Shown here: piece after piece, positions 25,245 to 33,830 of the stretch
Layout of the letters: each line of letters begins with the position of its first letter
Position numbering within the stretch: the stretch's first letter is position 1
Source: JAVBMC01 sp031552845
GTDB lineage: Bacteria; Verrucomicrobiota; Kiritimatiellia; RFP12; DVOR01
Reading direction: 5' to 3'
DNA: 64,000 nt
Assembly: GCA_031552845.1 (NCBI GenBank)
Contig: JAVBMC010000047.1
Location: 1 to 64,000 of the forward strand
Position numbers and translations under genes: made by a program
Notes under the pieces: generated by a model
What the model was told of the DNA's origin: nothing
Seen by the model: only the letters and a program-made list of their open reading frames with translations
The model's database searches: none

Positions 25245-25943
25245 ATGAGCAAGCAACCTTCACGTTTCGATTTTTGGTACGCCGTGAACAACACGGATGT
25301 CGTCGTGCCGCCGCGCCGTCATTTGGAGACTTTTGGCAATACGGTGATTCATTATCATTTGGTTTCGGAGCTGATGGATACGGTGGGGAAGGTGCACGTG
25401 CGTACGGGGCGGTTTCAGGCGAATCCGCCGCAGATTATTTTGCCTTCGGACTATGCCGAACTGGTGACGGAGGGCTTGGGTGAAGAGGCTAAGAAGTATC
25501 TTGACTGGCTGCGCGAGCATGAGGACGAGGTGCGTATCCTGCGTTATGGTTATACGCTGAAGCAGGAGGCTTTCACCGAGGAGATCATCACCGATAACAT
25601 CGATGCAGTAGTCGACCGTGTCAAAGCCGACCCCGCCGTACAGAATGACCCTTTCTGTGCCGTCCTGAAGGGCGTGGATGAACCATGGGATGTGTGTCTC
25701 GTGCGGCTGTTCTGGCTGCTGACGACCAACTCCCTGCCGAGCAATATCCGCGAGCTGGCGGAACGCCATATGTTTGAGATGCGCGATGGCATTCCTTTGG
25801 GCGTCCGTAATGAGATTGAGGCCGCGTTCACCGCAGCCGCGGGCAACGTCACGCTGATGGGGCCGCTGGGCGAGCTGTTGAGGAAGCATGGCGTGTTTGA
25901 GCAATACCAAGACCGTTTTTTTGCATTGTTGAAGAGAAAGTAG
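25245..25943 (+). CDS. Conserved hypothetical protein
   Basis: 232 aa, family not recognised. It is a soluble, mixed alpha/beta protein without signal peptide or membrane helix. Features: RRHLETFGNTVIHYHLVSEL near residue 25, an acidic helical middle (DWLREHEDEVRILRYGYTLK), a Trp/Cys segment DEPWDVCLVRLFWLLTTNSL, and a basic end. A GTG at 25239 is an alternative start. It is followed 8 nt later by leuC, so it probably heads that operon. Confidence 0.7.
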   Translation: MSKQPSRFDFWYAVNNTDVVVPPRRHLETFGNTVIHYHLVSELMDTVGKVHVRTGRFQANPPQIILPSDYAELVTEGLGEEAKKYLDWLREHEDEVRILRYGYTLKQEAFTEEIITDNIDAVVDRVKADPAVQNDPFCAVLKGVDEPWDVCLVRLFWLLTTNSLPSNIRELAERHMFEMRDGIPLGVRNEIEAAFTAAAGNVTLMGPLGELLRKHGVFEQYQDRFFALLKRK

Positions 25944-25950
25944 AAAGACT

Positions 25951-27240
25951 ATGACGATTACCGAAAAGATCTTAGCCCGCGCGGCGGGAGTGCCTGCCGT
26001 GAAACCCGGCGATAACATTTGGGTGAATGTGGATATCCTGCTCACGCACGACGTCTGCGGCCCCGGCACGATTGGCGTGTTCCAACGCGAGTTCGGCAAA
26101 GACGCCAAAGTGTTCAGCCGCGAAGGCATCGTCATCATGCCCGACCATTACATCCACACCGCCGACGAGAAAGCGCACCGCAACATCGACACCCTGCGCA
26201 CGTTTGTCAAGGAACAGGAGCTGCCCTACTTCTACGACCCCGCCAACGAGACCTACTGCGGCGTCTGCCACGTCGGCCTGCCCGAGAAGGGGCATGTGCG
26301 CCCCGGCGAAGTGATCTTCGGTACCGACTCCCACACCTGCACGCACGGCGCGCTCGGCGCATTTGCAACCGGCATCGGCAACACCGACGCCGGCTTCATC
26401 ATGGGCACAGGCAAGCTGCTCGTCAAAGTCCCTGAGACCATCCGCATCGTCCTCAACGGCACGCTGCCGAAGAACGTCTCCGCAAAGGACGTCATCCTGC
26501 GCGTCATCGGCGACTTGGGCGTTGACGGCGCCACCTACTGTGCGATTGAGTTCTGCGGCACCGCTGTGGACGCCATGAGCATTGAAGAGCGCATGACCAT
26601 GTGCAACATGGCCATCGAAGCAGGCGGCAAGTCCGGCATCATCGCGCCCGATCAAAAGGCACTCGACTACGTCAAGGCGCGTACCAACAAGCCCTTCACC
26701 CCGCTCTACTCCGATCCCGACACGCCCTGCATGAAGACGATGGAGTATGACGTCGGCACATTCGTCCCCTGCGTGGCACAGCCCCATTTGCCCGATAAGT
26801 ATGCCCCTTCGGCCTCGTTGAACGACGTCAAGGTCGACCAAGTGTACATCGGCTCCTGCACCGGCGGCAAGATCGAAGACTTCACCATGGCGGCAACCAT
26901 TCTCGACGGACGCAAAGTCAGCGTCCGCACCTGCCTCGTCCCTGCGACGTGCGAAGTGGAGAAAGCCATCAACACCATCAAGATCAACGGCCGTACGCTG
27001 CACGAGATTTTCGACGCCGCCGGCTGCGAACCTCTGGCGCCGCCCTCCTGCGCGGCTTGCCTCGGCGGACCTGTAGACACCTTCGGACGCACCAAGGGCA
27101 ACGAAGTTGTCGTCAGCACGACGAACCGCAACTTCATCGGCCGCATGGGTTCCAAGGATTCACGGATTTATCTGGCCTCGCCGCTCACCGCGGCGGCCTC
27201 GGCGGTTAAAGGCTGCATCACCGACCCCAACCAACTGTAA
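25951..27240 (+). CDS. leuC: 3-isopropylmalate dehydratase large subunit (LeuC/homoaconitase type)
   Basis: 429 aa, the shorter archaeal-type form. With LeuD it isomerises 2- and 3-isopropylmalate in leucine synthesis, using a 4Fe-4S cluster. Cluster ligands lie in YIGSCTGGKIEDF and PSCAACLGG. Active-site stretches include VIMPDHYIHT and FGTDSHTCTHGALGAF. Related homoaconitase or dimethylmalate dehydratase activity cannot be excluded from sequence alone. leuD starts 9 nt later with AAGGAG. Confidence 0.9.
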   Translation: MTITEKILARAAGVPAVKPGDNIWVNVDILLTHDVCGPGTIGVFQREFGKDAKVFSREGIVIMPDHYIHTADEKAHRNIDTLRTFVKEQELPYFYDPANETYCGVCHVGLPEKGHVRPGEVIFGTDSHTCTHGALGAFATGIGNTDAGFIMGTGKLLVKVPETIRIVLNGTLPKNVSAKDVILRVIGDLGVDGATYCAIEFCGTAVDAMSIEERMTMCNMAIEAGGKSGIIAPDQKALDYVKARTNKPFTPLYSDPDTPCMKTMEYDVGTFVPCVAQPHLPDKYAPSASLNDVKVDQVYIGSCTGGKIEDFTMAATILDGRKVSVRTCLVPATCEVEKAINTIKINGRTLHEIFDAAGCEPLAPPSCAACLGGPVDTFGRTKGNEVVVSTTNRNFIGRMGSKDSRIYLASPLTAAASAVKGCITDPNQL

Positions 27241-27249
27241 GGAGTTTCC

Positions 27250-27789
27250 ATGAGCGAAATCAAAGGCAAAGTTTACGTCCTCGAAGACAACATCGATACC
27301 GACCTCATCATCCCCGCGTGCTACCTCAACCTTGTGCCCACCATTCCGGAGGAGTACAAGAAGCTCGGTTCCTACGCACTCGCGGGACTGCCCGAAGGCT
27401 TCACCAAGTTCGCTTCCAATCCCGACGGCACCACGCCTTACACGATCGTGATTGCCGGCCGTAACTTCGGCTGCGGTTCATCGCGCGAACACGCGCCCAT
27501 CTGCCTCGGGGCGGCAGGAGCCAAAGCTGTCGTGGCTGAGAGCTACGCGCGTATCTTCTTCCGCAACGCCGTAGCCACCGGCGAGGTCTATCCGCTCGAG
27601 TCCGAAGCACGCCTTTGCGATGAATTCAAGACCGGCGACGAAGCTTCCATCGATTTGGAAGGCGGTAAAGTCACGCGTTGTTCCGACGGTAAAGTCTTCA
27701 CCTTGAAGCCCTCCGGCGCCGTCGCGCCGGTGATCGCCGCAGGCGGCATCTTCGCCTACGCCCGTCAACAGGGCATGATCAAGAAATAA
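27250..27789 (+). CDS. leuD: 3-isopropylmalate dehydratase small subunit
   Basis: 179 aa, normal for the small subunit. It carries the swivelling domain that completes the active site with LeuC. Hallmarks are NIDTDLIIPACYLN and the substrate-binding FGCGSSREHAPICL. Good AAGGAG ribosome-binding site. No leuA or leuB in the window. Confidence 0.93.
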   Translation: MSEIKGKVYVLEDNIDTDLIIPACYLNLVPTIPEEYKKLGSYALAGLPEGFTKFASNPDGTTPYTIVIAGRNFGCGSSREHAPICLGAAGAKAVVAESYARIFFRNAVATGEVYPLESEARLCDEFKTGDEASIDLEGGKVTRCSDGKVFTLKPSGAVAPVIAAGGIFAYARQQGMIKK

Positions 27790-27813
27790 TCACCACAGGC
27801 TTGGGGAGCGCCA

Positions 27814-28572
27814 ATGGATAAACGCACGAAGATTGTAGCCGTTGCCAACCAAAAAGGCGGCGTCGGCAAGACTACCACCGTCATCAACCTTGCCGCATCG
27901 CTGGGGCAGATGAAGAAGACGGTGCTGGTCATCGACCTCGACCCCCAAGCCAATGCCACCAGCGGACTCGGTGTCGAACCGCAGGAGGGACGCAGCCTCT
28001 ATCCTGTCCTGATGGGGCACGCGGCCATCGGCGATATCATCACCGGCACGCCTGTTGAGAACGTCAACATCATCCCCTCCGAGCTGGACCTCTGCGGCGT
28101 CGAGATTGAAATCGCCCGCGCGGGCAATCACCTCGAAGCTGTGCGCAACGCGCTCCAGCCGATACGCGACGCGAAGGTGTTTGACTACATCCTGCTGGAC
28201 TGCCCGCCTTCGTTGGGTATCTTGATGACCTCCGCCATTGCCGCGGTGGACAGCGTGCTCGTCACCATGCAATGCGAATATTATGCAATGGAAGGCTTGA
28301 GCACGATTACAGGCCGTCTGCTGCAGCCCTTCAACCTACCGCTTGAGGGCATCCTCATGACGATGTTCGACAGCCGCACCAACCTCGCACAAGAGGTGGT
28401 GAACGAGGTGCGCTCGCACTTCGCCGATAAGGTTTACGAAACGCTGATTCCCCGCAACGTCCGCATCAGCGAAGCGCCGAGTTTTGGCCAGCCCGTTGTG
28501 ATTTACGATCCGTTGGGCAAAGGCGCCCTCGCCTACAAAGCATTTGCAGAAGAGTTTGCTGCGCGCAATTAA
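27814..28572 (+). CDS. parA: ParA family chromosome-partitioning ATPase
   Basis: 252 aa, typical of chromosomal ParA/Soj. Deviant Walker A: NQKGGVGKTTTVINLAASL (residues 12-30). Walker A' / B region: VIDLDPQANATSGLG and YILLDCPPSLGIL. It would bind DNA non-specifically and position origins together with ParB. No parB or parS is seen here. GGGGAG lies upstream. The next ATG is 4 nt after the stop. Confidence 0.93.
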   Translation: MDKRTKIVAVANQKGGVGKTTTVINLAASLGQMKKTVLVIDLDPQANATSGLGVEPQEGRSLYPVLMGHAAIGDIITGTPVENVNIIPSELDLCGVEIEIARAGNHLEAVRNALQPIRDAKVFDYILLDCPPSLGILMTSAIAAVDSVLVTMQCEYYAMEGLSTITGRLLQPFNLPLEGILMTMFDSRTNLAQEVVNEVRSHFADKVYETLIPRNVRISEAPSFGQPVVIYDPLGKGALAYKAFAEEFAARN

Positions 28573-28576
28573 CGCC

Positions 28577-29476
28577 ATGCGTTTATGCCCCCGCCATTGC
28601 ATTGTCCTTTTCGCCCTTGCGGCTTTATGCGCCGCAGGTTTCACGGAAGAGACGTTGCTGCTGCAAACTTGGCTGGACCGCCAAAACTTCTCATGCGGGT
28701 CGATTGATGGCGTGTGGGGCGGTAAGACCGAGGACGCCCTCAAAGCCTGGCAGCGTATCAATGGCCTGCCTGCCCGCGGGACAGTCACCGATGCCATCCG
28801 CGAAGAGCTCAATCCTGAATGGCTGTTCACTTCCTACACGGTCACCACAAATGACCATGCCGCGTTGGTTGTGATTCCCAATGAACGTCCGCTAAAGGCC
28901 AACTTGCCCTACATGGGATATGAGAGCATCCAAGAGGGCGTCGCCGAGCGCTTCCATATGTCGCCCAAAGGACTGGCACGCCTCAATTCCGCCGTCACCA
29001 ACTGGCCCAACCCCAAAGCAGGTACCGTATTGCGCGTGCCGGATACTGCCGATGTGGCGGTGCATGAAGCAGAAACCATTAGCATCAGCCTCTCGAAGTT
29101 CCAGTTGCGTGCACTCAACAAAGAGGGTGCCACTGTAGCCCTCTTCCCCGTCTCCATTGCACGCGACCATTCTAAGGCGCCCACCGGACACGTCTCGATC
29201 GTCACCATCGCGCCCAATCCAAACTATCGGTACGACCCTGCGCTCTACGGAGATTCACCCGCCATCGGCAAGAAGATATTTCAACCGGGACCGAACAATC
29301 CTGTCGGCAGCGTGTGGTTCGGACTCTCCCTGTCCGGTTATGGCATCCACGGCTCGCCTCACCCCGAGACAGTCGGCAGGCCGGAGTCTAAAGGATGTTT
29401 CCGCCTCTCCAATTGGAATGCGTTGAAACTGCTGAAGATGGTTGATCACGGCACGCCTGTGCAAATCGAAGAATAG
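28577..29476 (+). CDS. L,D-transpeptidase with peptidoglycan-binding domain
   Basis: 299 aa. Secreted: residues 1-22 form a signal peptide (IVLFALAALCAAG). A peptidoglycan-binding helical domain follows (SIDGVWGGKTEDALKAWQRI), then a LysM-like stretch (ERFHMSPKGLARLNS), and a YkuD catalytic domain with IHGSPHPETVGRPESKGCFR near the C-terminus, containing the catalytic His and Cys. It would form 3-3 cross-links in peptidoglycan or attach proteins to it. ATG 28577 is chosen because it directly follows the parA stop and starts the signal peptide. Confidence 0.92.
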   Translation: MRLCPRHCIVLFALAALCAAGFTEETLLLQTWLDRQNFSCGSIDGVWGGKTEDALKAWQRINGLPARGTVTDAIREELNPEWLFTSYTVTTNDHAALVVIPNERPLKANLPYMGYESIQEGVAERFHMSPKGLARLNSAVTNWPNPKAGTVLRVPDTADVAVHEAETISISLSKFQLRALNKEGATVALFPVSIARDHSKAPTGHVSIVTIAPNPNYRYDPALYGDSPAIGKKIFQPGPNNPVGSVWFGLSLSGYGIHGSPHPETVGRPESKGCFRLSNWNALKLLKMVDHGTPVQIEE

Positions 29477-29481
29477 TGAGC

Positions 29482-30615
29482 ATGCAGGAGCGGACACATC
29501 ATATTTGGCTCACCGAGCGCAGCGGCAGCGAACAAACAGCCGAAACGCCCGCAGGCAAAAACTACGTCTTTCATTCCCGCTCGGGTCTGCATCCAACCGA
29601 GTTGGCATTGCTCAAAGCATTGCCGCGCTGCGCCTCCGCACCTAAGGCAGTTCTGGCATTTGGCGGACGCACCGGTGCAGTGGCACTTTTGGCAAAGATA
29701 CTCTTTCCACAAGCACGTGTCGCCTGTCATACGTTTGATGCGCACCATGCGCAAACAATCCAGCGCAATCTCGGCGCCACTCATACCGAGAGTTCCATCG
29801 AGCTCTACAACACGCCTGACTTTCCTGATGGCTCTTTTGATTTGGTGATTGGTTCGGCGACGCAGCAAGGCACGCCTTCTGAACTGCTTTTGGATAACAT
29901 GGAGAATGCCGCCCGCATCATGCCAATGGCAGGCCGTTACCTGCTGTCAACCGATCATCCGATCAGTCCGATTCTCAAGCAGGCTGCCGAGTTGTTTGGA
30001 GCCTCTACGACAGAGGCTGGTGTGCTCCATGCGCAAAAGCAGCAGGAGCCCAAACGTGCGCGTAGCTTCCAAGCGGAGTTTACGGCATCCTTGCCGGGGC
30101 ATGCGCCGCTCAAGCTGATTTCACGCCCGGGAGTGTTTTGCCACCGCCGTCCCGACATGGGCGGCATCGCACTGGCAGAAGTTGCGGTGCGTGACTTGGC
30201 ATCGGGCGACAGGATACTCGACTTAGGTTGCGGATGCGGCATGGTTGGTTTGCTGCTGGCAACTGCCGCAGAGCGGACAGCTTGTACCTTTATCGATTCC
30301 CATGCACGTGCTGTCGCGTGTACCCAAGCCAATCTGGAACGTCTCGCACTGAACGGCCATACGGTGCTGTTGAATGATACCGGTGACTGCAAAGGGCCTT
30401 TCGACTGCTTCGTCGGCAATCCGCCTTACTACGGCAACTATCGAATCGCCGAGCTGTTCATTCAGACCGCACAGCGCACCGTGCGTTCCGGCGGACGGAT
30501 CTATTTCGTCGCAAAGACTGCAGACCGCTTGCTGGAGCTCATGAGTGAGGCGTTCGGCAATGCCGAGCCAATCACCCGCCGCGGTTATACCGTCATCAAA
30601 AGCATTCATCCCTAA
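29482..30615 (+). CDS. RsmC-like class I methyltransferase
   Basis: 377 aa with the two-domain design of RsmC/RlmG guanine-N2 rRNA methyltransferases. The N-terminal domain is a degenerate methyltransferase fold (VLAFGGRTGAVALLA). The C-terminal domain is catalytic, with SAM motif ILDLGCGCGMVGLLLA and substrate motif VGNPPYYGNYR. The target is probably a guanine in 16S or 23S rRNA. The GTG at 29476 overlapping the previous stop is an alternative start. Confidence 0.85.
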   Translation: MQERTHHIWLTERSGSEQTAETPAGKNYVFHSRSGLHPTELALLKALPRCASAPKAVLAFGGRTGAVALLAKILFPQARVACHTFDAHHAQTIQRNLGATHTESSIELYNTPDFPDGSFDLVIGSATQQGTPSELLLDNMENAARIMPMAGRYLLSTDHPISPILKQAAELFGASTTEAGVLHAQKQQEPKRARSFQAEFTASLPGHAPLKLISRPGVFCHRRPDMGGIALAEVAVRDLASGDRILDLGCGCGMVGLLLATAAERTACTFIDSHARAVACTQANLERLALNGHTVLLNDTGDCKGPFDCFVGNPPYYGNYRIAELFIQTAQRTVRSGGRIYFVAKTADRLLELMSEAFGNAEPITRRGYTVIKSIHP

Positions 30616-30627
30616 GGAATCAAAATC

Positions 30628-31080
30628 ATGGACACTCGCCCCAGCTGGGACACTTACTTTATGAACATCGCGAACGTCGTCGCCACGCGTTCCAACTGCT
30701 CGCGGCGTCATGTCGCGGCAGTGGTGGTGGCTGACCGCCGTATCGTCTCAACAGGTTATAACGGAACCCCCAGAGGCGTACGTAATTGCTTCGACGGCGG
30801 TTGCCCGCGCTGTTCCGGCAATGTTCCCTCCGGTGCATCGCTCGAAGAATGCATCTGCGTCCATGCCGAACAGAACGCCATCTGCCAAGCCGCCTACTAC
30901 GGCATCCGCTTGCAAGGCGCCACGATTTATGTGACGATCAGCCCATGCCTGACCTGCGCCAAGCTGATTATCAACGCCGGCATCACGGAAGTCGTCTACG
31001 GCGGCGAGTATGCCTTCAACGAACAAACCAAACAGCTCCTCGATGAAGCCGGCGTTGCCTGCCGGCAGATGTGTTGCTAA
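30628..31080 (+). CDS. Deoxycytidylate (dCMP) deaminase, ComEB type
   Basis: 150 aa. It converts dCMP to dUMP for dTMP synthesis. The zinc site is clear: CVHAEQNAICQA (His and catalytic Glu) and TISPCLTCAKLI (two Cys). GYNGTPRGVRNC is the family's substrate segment. The stop overlaps the next start by 1 nt. Confidence 0.92.
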   Translation: MDTRPSWDTYFMNIANVVATRSNCSRRHVAAVVVADRRIVSTGYNGTPRGVRNCFDGGCPRCSGNVPSGASLEECICVHAEQNAICQAAYYGIRLQGATIYVTISPCLTCAKLIINAGITEVVYGGEYAFNEQTKQLLDEAGVACRQMCC

Positions 31081-32276
31081 TGCTTTTACGCCTTCCATTA
31101 TCTTATTGTTTCGGGGTCCTGCTGGCCGGGCTGATTTCCTTTCACGCCCATGCTCAGCTGAAGATTCCCACGCCCGCCGTGCACTCACCCGACGGCAGTG
31201 TAATGGTCTATGCCGTCTCCAAAGACGCGGCCGGGCTGCGTTCTCCCATCATGTTCTTTGTGGATGAGGTGAACAAGGAGATGTCGCGCGCCCTGCGCAT
31301 GAAGTTCGGCTCTAAGGCCCGCCCGATTGAGATTGCCGTCGGCGACCAAGTTGATGGCAATACCAATGTCGTTTGGCAGCAAGTCCGCTCTGTCGATGGT
31401 CTCTTCAGCGAACGCATCGAGCTCCCTGCCCCGGAAACCTCGGACTTGGAATTGTTCCGGACGGCGATTGTCGGCGCCTTCGTCCGCACGTGGATAGAAG
31501 AAAATAAGACGGTGGAGCAAGCCGGCCAGCTCCCTCTTTGGTTTTATCAAGGCCTCAGCCGTTACACCAGCATCATTCAAACTGAAGAGGGGTTGGAGCT
31601 GCCGGCGTTTCGCCTGGCAGACTTCGAAGCGCTCTACATCTCGTGGGCAACAGGTGAACTTCCTCTCGTCACGGAATTCATGGGAACGGAGATACCGCCT
31701 CAGCTTGCAGGCGGGATGTTGGAGTGGTTCTTTACCAGCATTCAAAAAGCTTCTCCTGTCAAAGTTATTATGGAGGCCTGCGCACGTGGCGAAGAACCCA
31801 CGGCACTGCAGCTCGGACGTCTCTGCACCGCCTCACCGTTTCTGGATGATATGGCCATTGACTTTGCGTTCGACCGCTGGCTGACGGCTTCACCGACCTA
31901 CATCTTCCAGCCCGGCACCACGACCTATCAAATGATTGACCGCTGGCGGATTCAACTGACCGTCTTCCCCGGGCCATTCCATCAAAAGGCCCCTTACAGC
32001 TGGGCGCCGCGTTCGCTCGATTGGCTGCAAGCCAACGCCAAAACACCGGAGATCAAAACTCTGGCGCGGCGGATGGCAATCAACGTACGCATTGGCGGCG
32101 CCGGACGGGACGAAATGTTTGATGCCGTCACCGACTCCTACGCCCGATTCTTCAACGCGATTGCCGAAGGCGCGAAGCCCCAGCGTATTCAAGCCCTCTT
32201 TACACAGGCCGAAGAAAAACGGCGCTTGCTCGAAAAACTTGCATCTACAAAACCCATACGGCAGAAACCGCTATGA
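31080..32276 (+). CDS. Secreted protein of unknown function
   Basis: 398 aa. Residues 1-26 form a signal peptide (YCFGVLLAGLISFHAHAQ), so it is exported. The rest is soluble, mixed alpha/beta, with a central region that resembles peptidase-MA-like (gluzincin-like) folds in spacing (LPLWFYQGLSRYTSIIQ) but with no HEXXH motif, so no activity is claimed. TAATG overlap with the dCMP deaminase and ATGA overlap with argH show tight coupling in the operon. Confidence 0.75.
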   Translation: MLLRLPLSYCFGVLLAGLISFHAHAQLKIPTPAVHSPDGSVMVYAVSKDAAGLRSPIMFFVDEVNKEMSRALRMKFGSKARPIEIAVGDQVDGNTNVVWQQVRSVDGLFSERIELPAPETSDLELFRTAIVGAFVRTWIEENKTVEQAGQLPLWFYQGLSRYTSIIQTEEGLELPAFRLADFEALYISWATGELPLVTEFMGTEIPPQLAGGMLEWFFTSIQKASPVKVIMEACARGEEPTALQLGRLCTASPFLDDMAIDFAFDRWLTASPTYIFQPGTTTYQMIDRWRIQLTVFPGPFHQKAPYSWAPRSLDWLQANAKTPEIKTLARRMAINVRIGGAGRDEMFDAVTDSYARFFNAIAEGAKPQRIQALFTQAEEKRRLLEKLASTKPIRQKPL

Positions 32277-33643
32277 AAAAGACAACATCACAGAAAACCA
32301 TCGTTGGCGCCATCCATCCGGACGTGCTGACATTCACCGAGGGCAAGGACCCGGTGCTGGATTTGAACTTAGCCAAGTGGGACTGCCTCGGCACCGCCGC
32401 ACACGTGACCATGCTCTCGAAAATGCGTGTCAAACCTGCCATCTTCACAGCAGCCGAACGCGGACAGGTGATCAACGAACTCAAGCTGATCATGAAGGAC
32501 ATTGAGGCCGGCAAGTTCACCATTAGCGCCGAAGATCAAGACGTACATCTGGCTGTTGAAACCCGTTTGACCGCTAAGCTCAATGAACTCGGACGCCGCG
32601 TGCACACCGGACGCAGCCGCAATGACCAAGTCGCCGTGGACATCCGCCTGCATATCCGCAATGAACTGCTCGGACTGACGCAAGAGGTTGCGGAACTGGC
32701 TGAAGCGCTGATTGGATTCGGCAAGCGGCATGACAAGATTCCCATGGTTGGCCGCACGCACTTGCAACCCGCCATGCCCAGCTCCGTCGCTTCGTGGGCA
32801 ACAGGCTATGCTGAGACCCTGCTGGATGACCTGTTCGTTGTGGAAGCCGCCGAGAAGTACAACAACCGCTCGCCGCTGGGCTCCGCCGCCGGATATGGTG
32901 TTCCGCTGCCGATTGACCGCAACCTCACCAGCAAGCTGCTCGCCTTCGATGCACCGCTTCATAATGTTTTCCATGCCAGCAATGCTCGCGGCAAAAACGA
33001 AACCGTCCTGCTCAGCGCATTGACGCAAGTGATGCTGACGCTCTCACGCATGGCGGAGGACCTGATCCTGTTCTCGATGCCGGAGTTCGCTTACTTCACC
33101 CTGCCCCGTGAACTCTGCACCGGCAGCAGCATCATGCCGCAGAAATATAATCCTGACGTGCTGGAGCTCATCCGCGCCAAAGCCGCGCTCGTCCTAGGTT
33201 ACTCCACCGCCAGCGCCGCCATCATCAAAGCTCTGCCCGGCGGATACAACCGCGACCTGCAAGATACCAAGGAACTCTACATGGAAGGTCTGCGGGTGAC
33301 GCGTAGCTCCCTACGGATTATGACATTGATGGCCGAGCAATTGAAGGTTAATCCCGACAAGCTCCGCGCAGGATTCTCGGCCGGCGTCTTTGCAACCGAT
33401 GCCGCGCTTCAGCTAGTAGCGCTTGGAACCCCCTTCCGCGATGCCTACCATCAAATCCGTAACAACCTTGAAGAGTTGGCCACCATGGACCCGGACAAAG
33501 TCATTGCCCGTAAAACACATTTAGGCGCAACCGCCGGCATCGACTATGCACTGCTCAAAGGACGTGCCCAAGCCGCGAAGCGCGGAGCAGCCCAACAGGC
33601 CAAACGGATTGACGCGGCTTTGAACAAGCTGTTGACTGTTTAG
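32273..33643 (+). CDS. argH: Argininosuccinate lyase
   Basis: 456 aa, normal length. It splits argininosuccinate into arginine and fumarate. Family landmarks are DVHLAVETRLT, HTGRSRNDQVAVDIRLHIR, GRTHLQPAMPSSVASWA and the signature GSSIMPQKYNPDVLELIRAK. The signature has Tyr where many homologues have a second Lys; the catalytic Ser and the first Lys are kept. Last gene of the plus-strand operon; a bidirectional terminator lies 140 nt downstream. Confidence 0.95.
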   Translation: MKKTTSQKTIVGAIHPDVLTFTEGKDPVLDLNLAKWDCLGTAAHVTMLSKMRVKPAIFTAAERGQVINELKLIMKDIEAGKFTISAEDQDVHLAVETRLTAKLNELGRRVHTGRSRNDQVAVDIRLHIRNELLGLTQEVAELAEALIGFGKRHDKIPMVGRTHLQPAMPSSVASWATGYAETLLDDLFVVEAAEKYNNRSPLGSAAGYGVPLPIDRNLTSKLLAFDAPLHNVFHASNARGKNETVLLSALTQVMLTLSRMAEDLILFSMPEFAYFTLPRELCTGSSIMPQKYNPDVLELIRAKAALVLGYSTASAAIIKALPGGYNRDLQDTKELYMEGLRVTRSSLRIMTLMAEQLKVNPDKLRAGFSAGVFATDAALQLVALGTPFRDAYHQIRNNLEELATMDPDKVIARKTHLGATAGIDYALLKGRAQAAKRGAAQQAKRIDAALNKLLTV

Positions 33644-33699
33644 CACGTCACCACCCCTAAAATCGCACAATCGTGTGCCCCGTGGTGTTGGGGGGCAAA

Positions 33700-33770
33700 C
33701 CCATAGGTGTTTGGGGTACGAACGCACGGGGGTTTGGGGTACGAATACACGGGGGTTTGGGGTACACACC
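33700..33770. repeat. G-rich tandem repeat of about 24 nt
   Basis: About three units built on GGGTTTGGGGTACGAA with intervening CACGG. Together with GTGTTGGGGGG just before, they give at least five G-runs of four or more on the plus strand. It lies between argH and the terminator, so it would be in the 3' end of the argH mRNA. Confidence 0.6.
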
Positions 33771-33783
33771 CCTTCCAAGGCAT

Positions 33784-33819
33784 AAAAAAGCCCCGAGCGG
33801 AATCGCCCGGGGCTTTTTA
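33784..33819. terminator. Bidirectional rho-independent terminator
   Basis: AAAAAGCCCCGAGCG / CGCCCGGGGCTTTTT with a 4-nt loop and one mismatch, with A-run before and T-run after. It serves both argH (+) and the FAD oxidoreductase gene (-), whose stop is 12 nt away. Confidence 0.9.
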
Positions 33820-33830
33820 CTTGCTTGTAC

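Noticed and set aside
33521..33778. Minus-strand frame with repeated PNPRVFVPQTP-like sequence
   Set aside because: The repeat is at DNA level (G-rich tandem units); half of the frame is antisense to argH.
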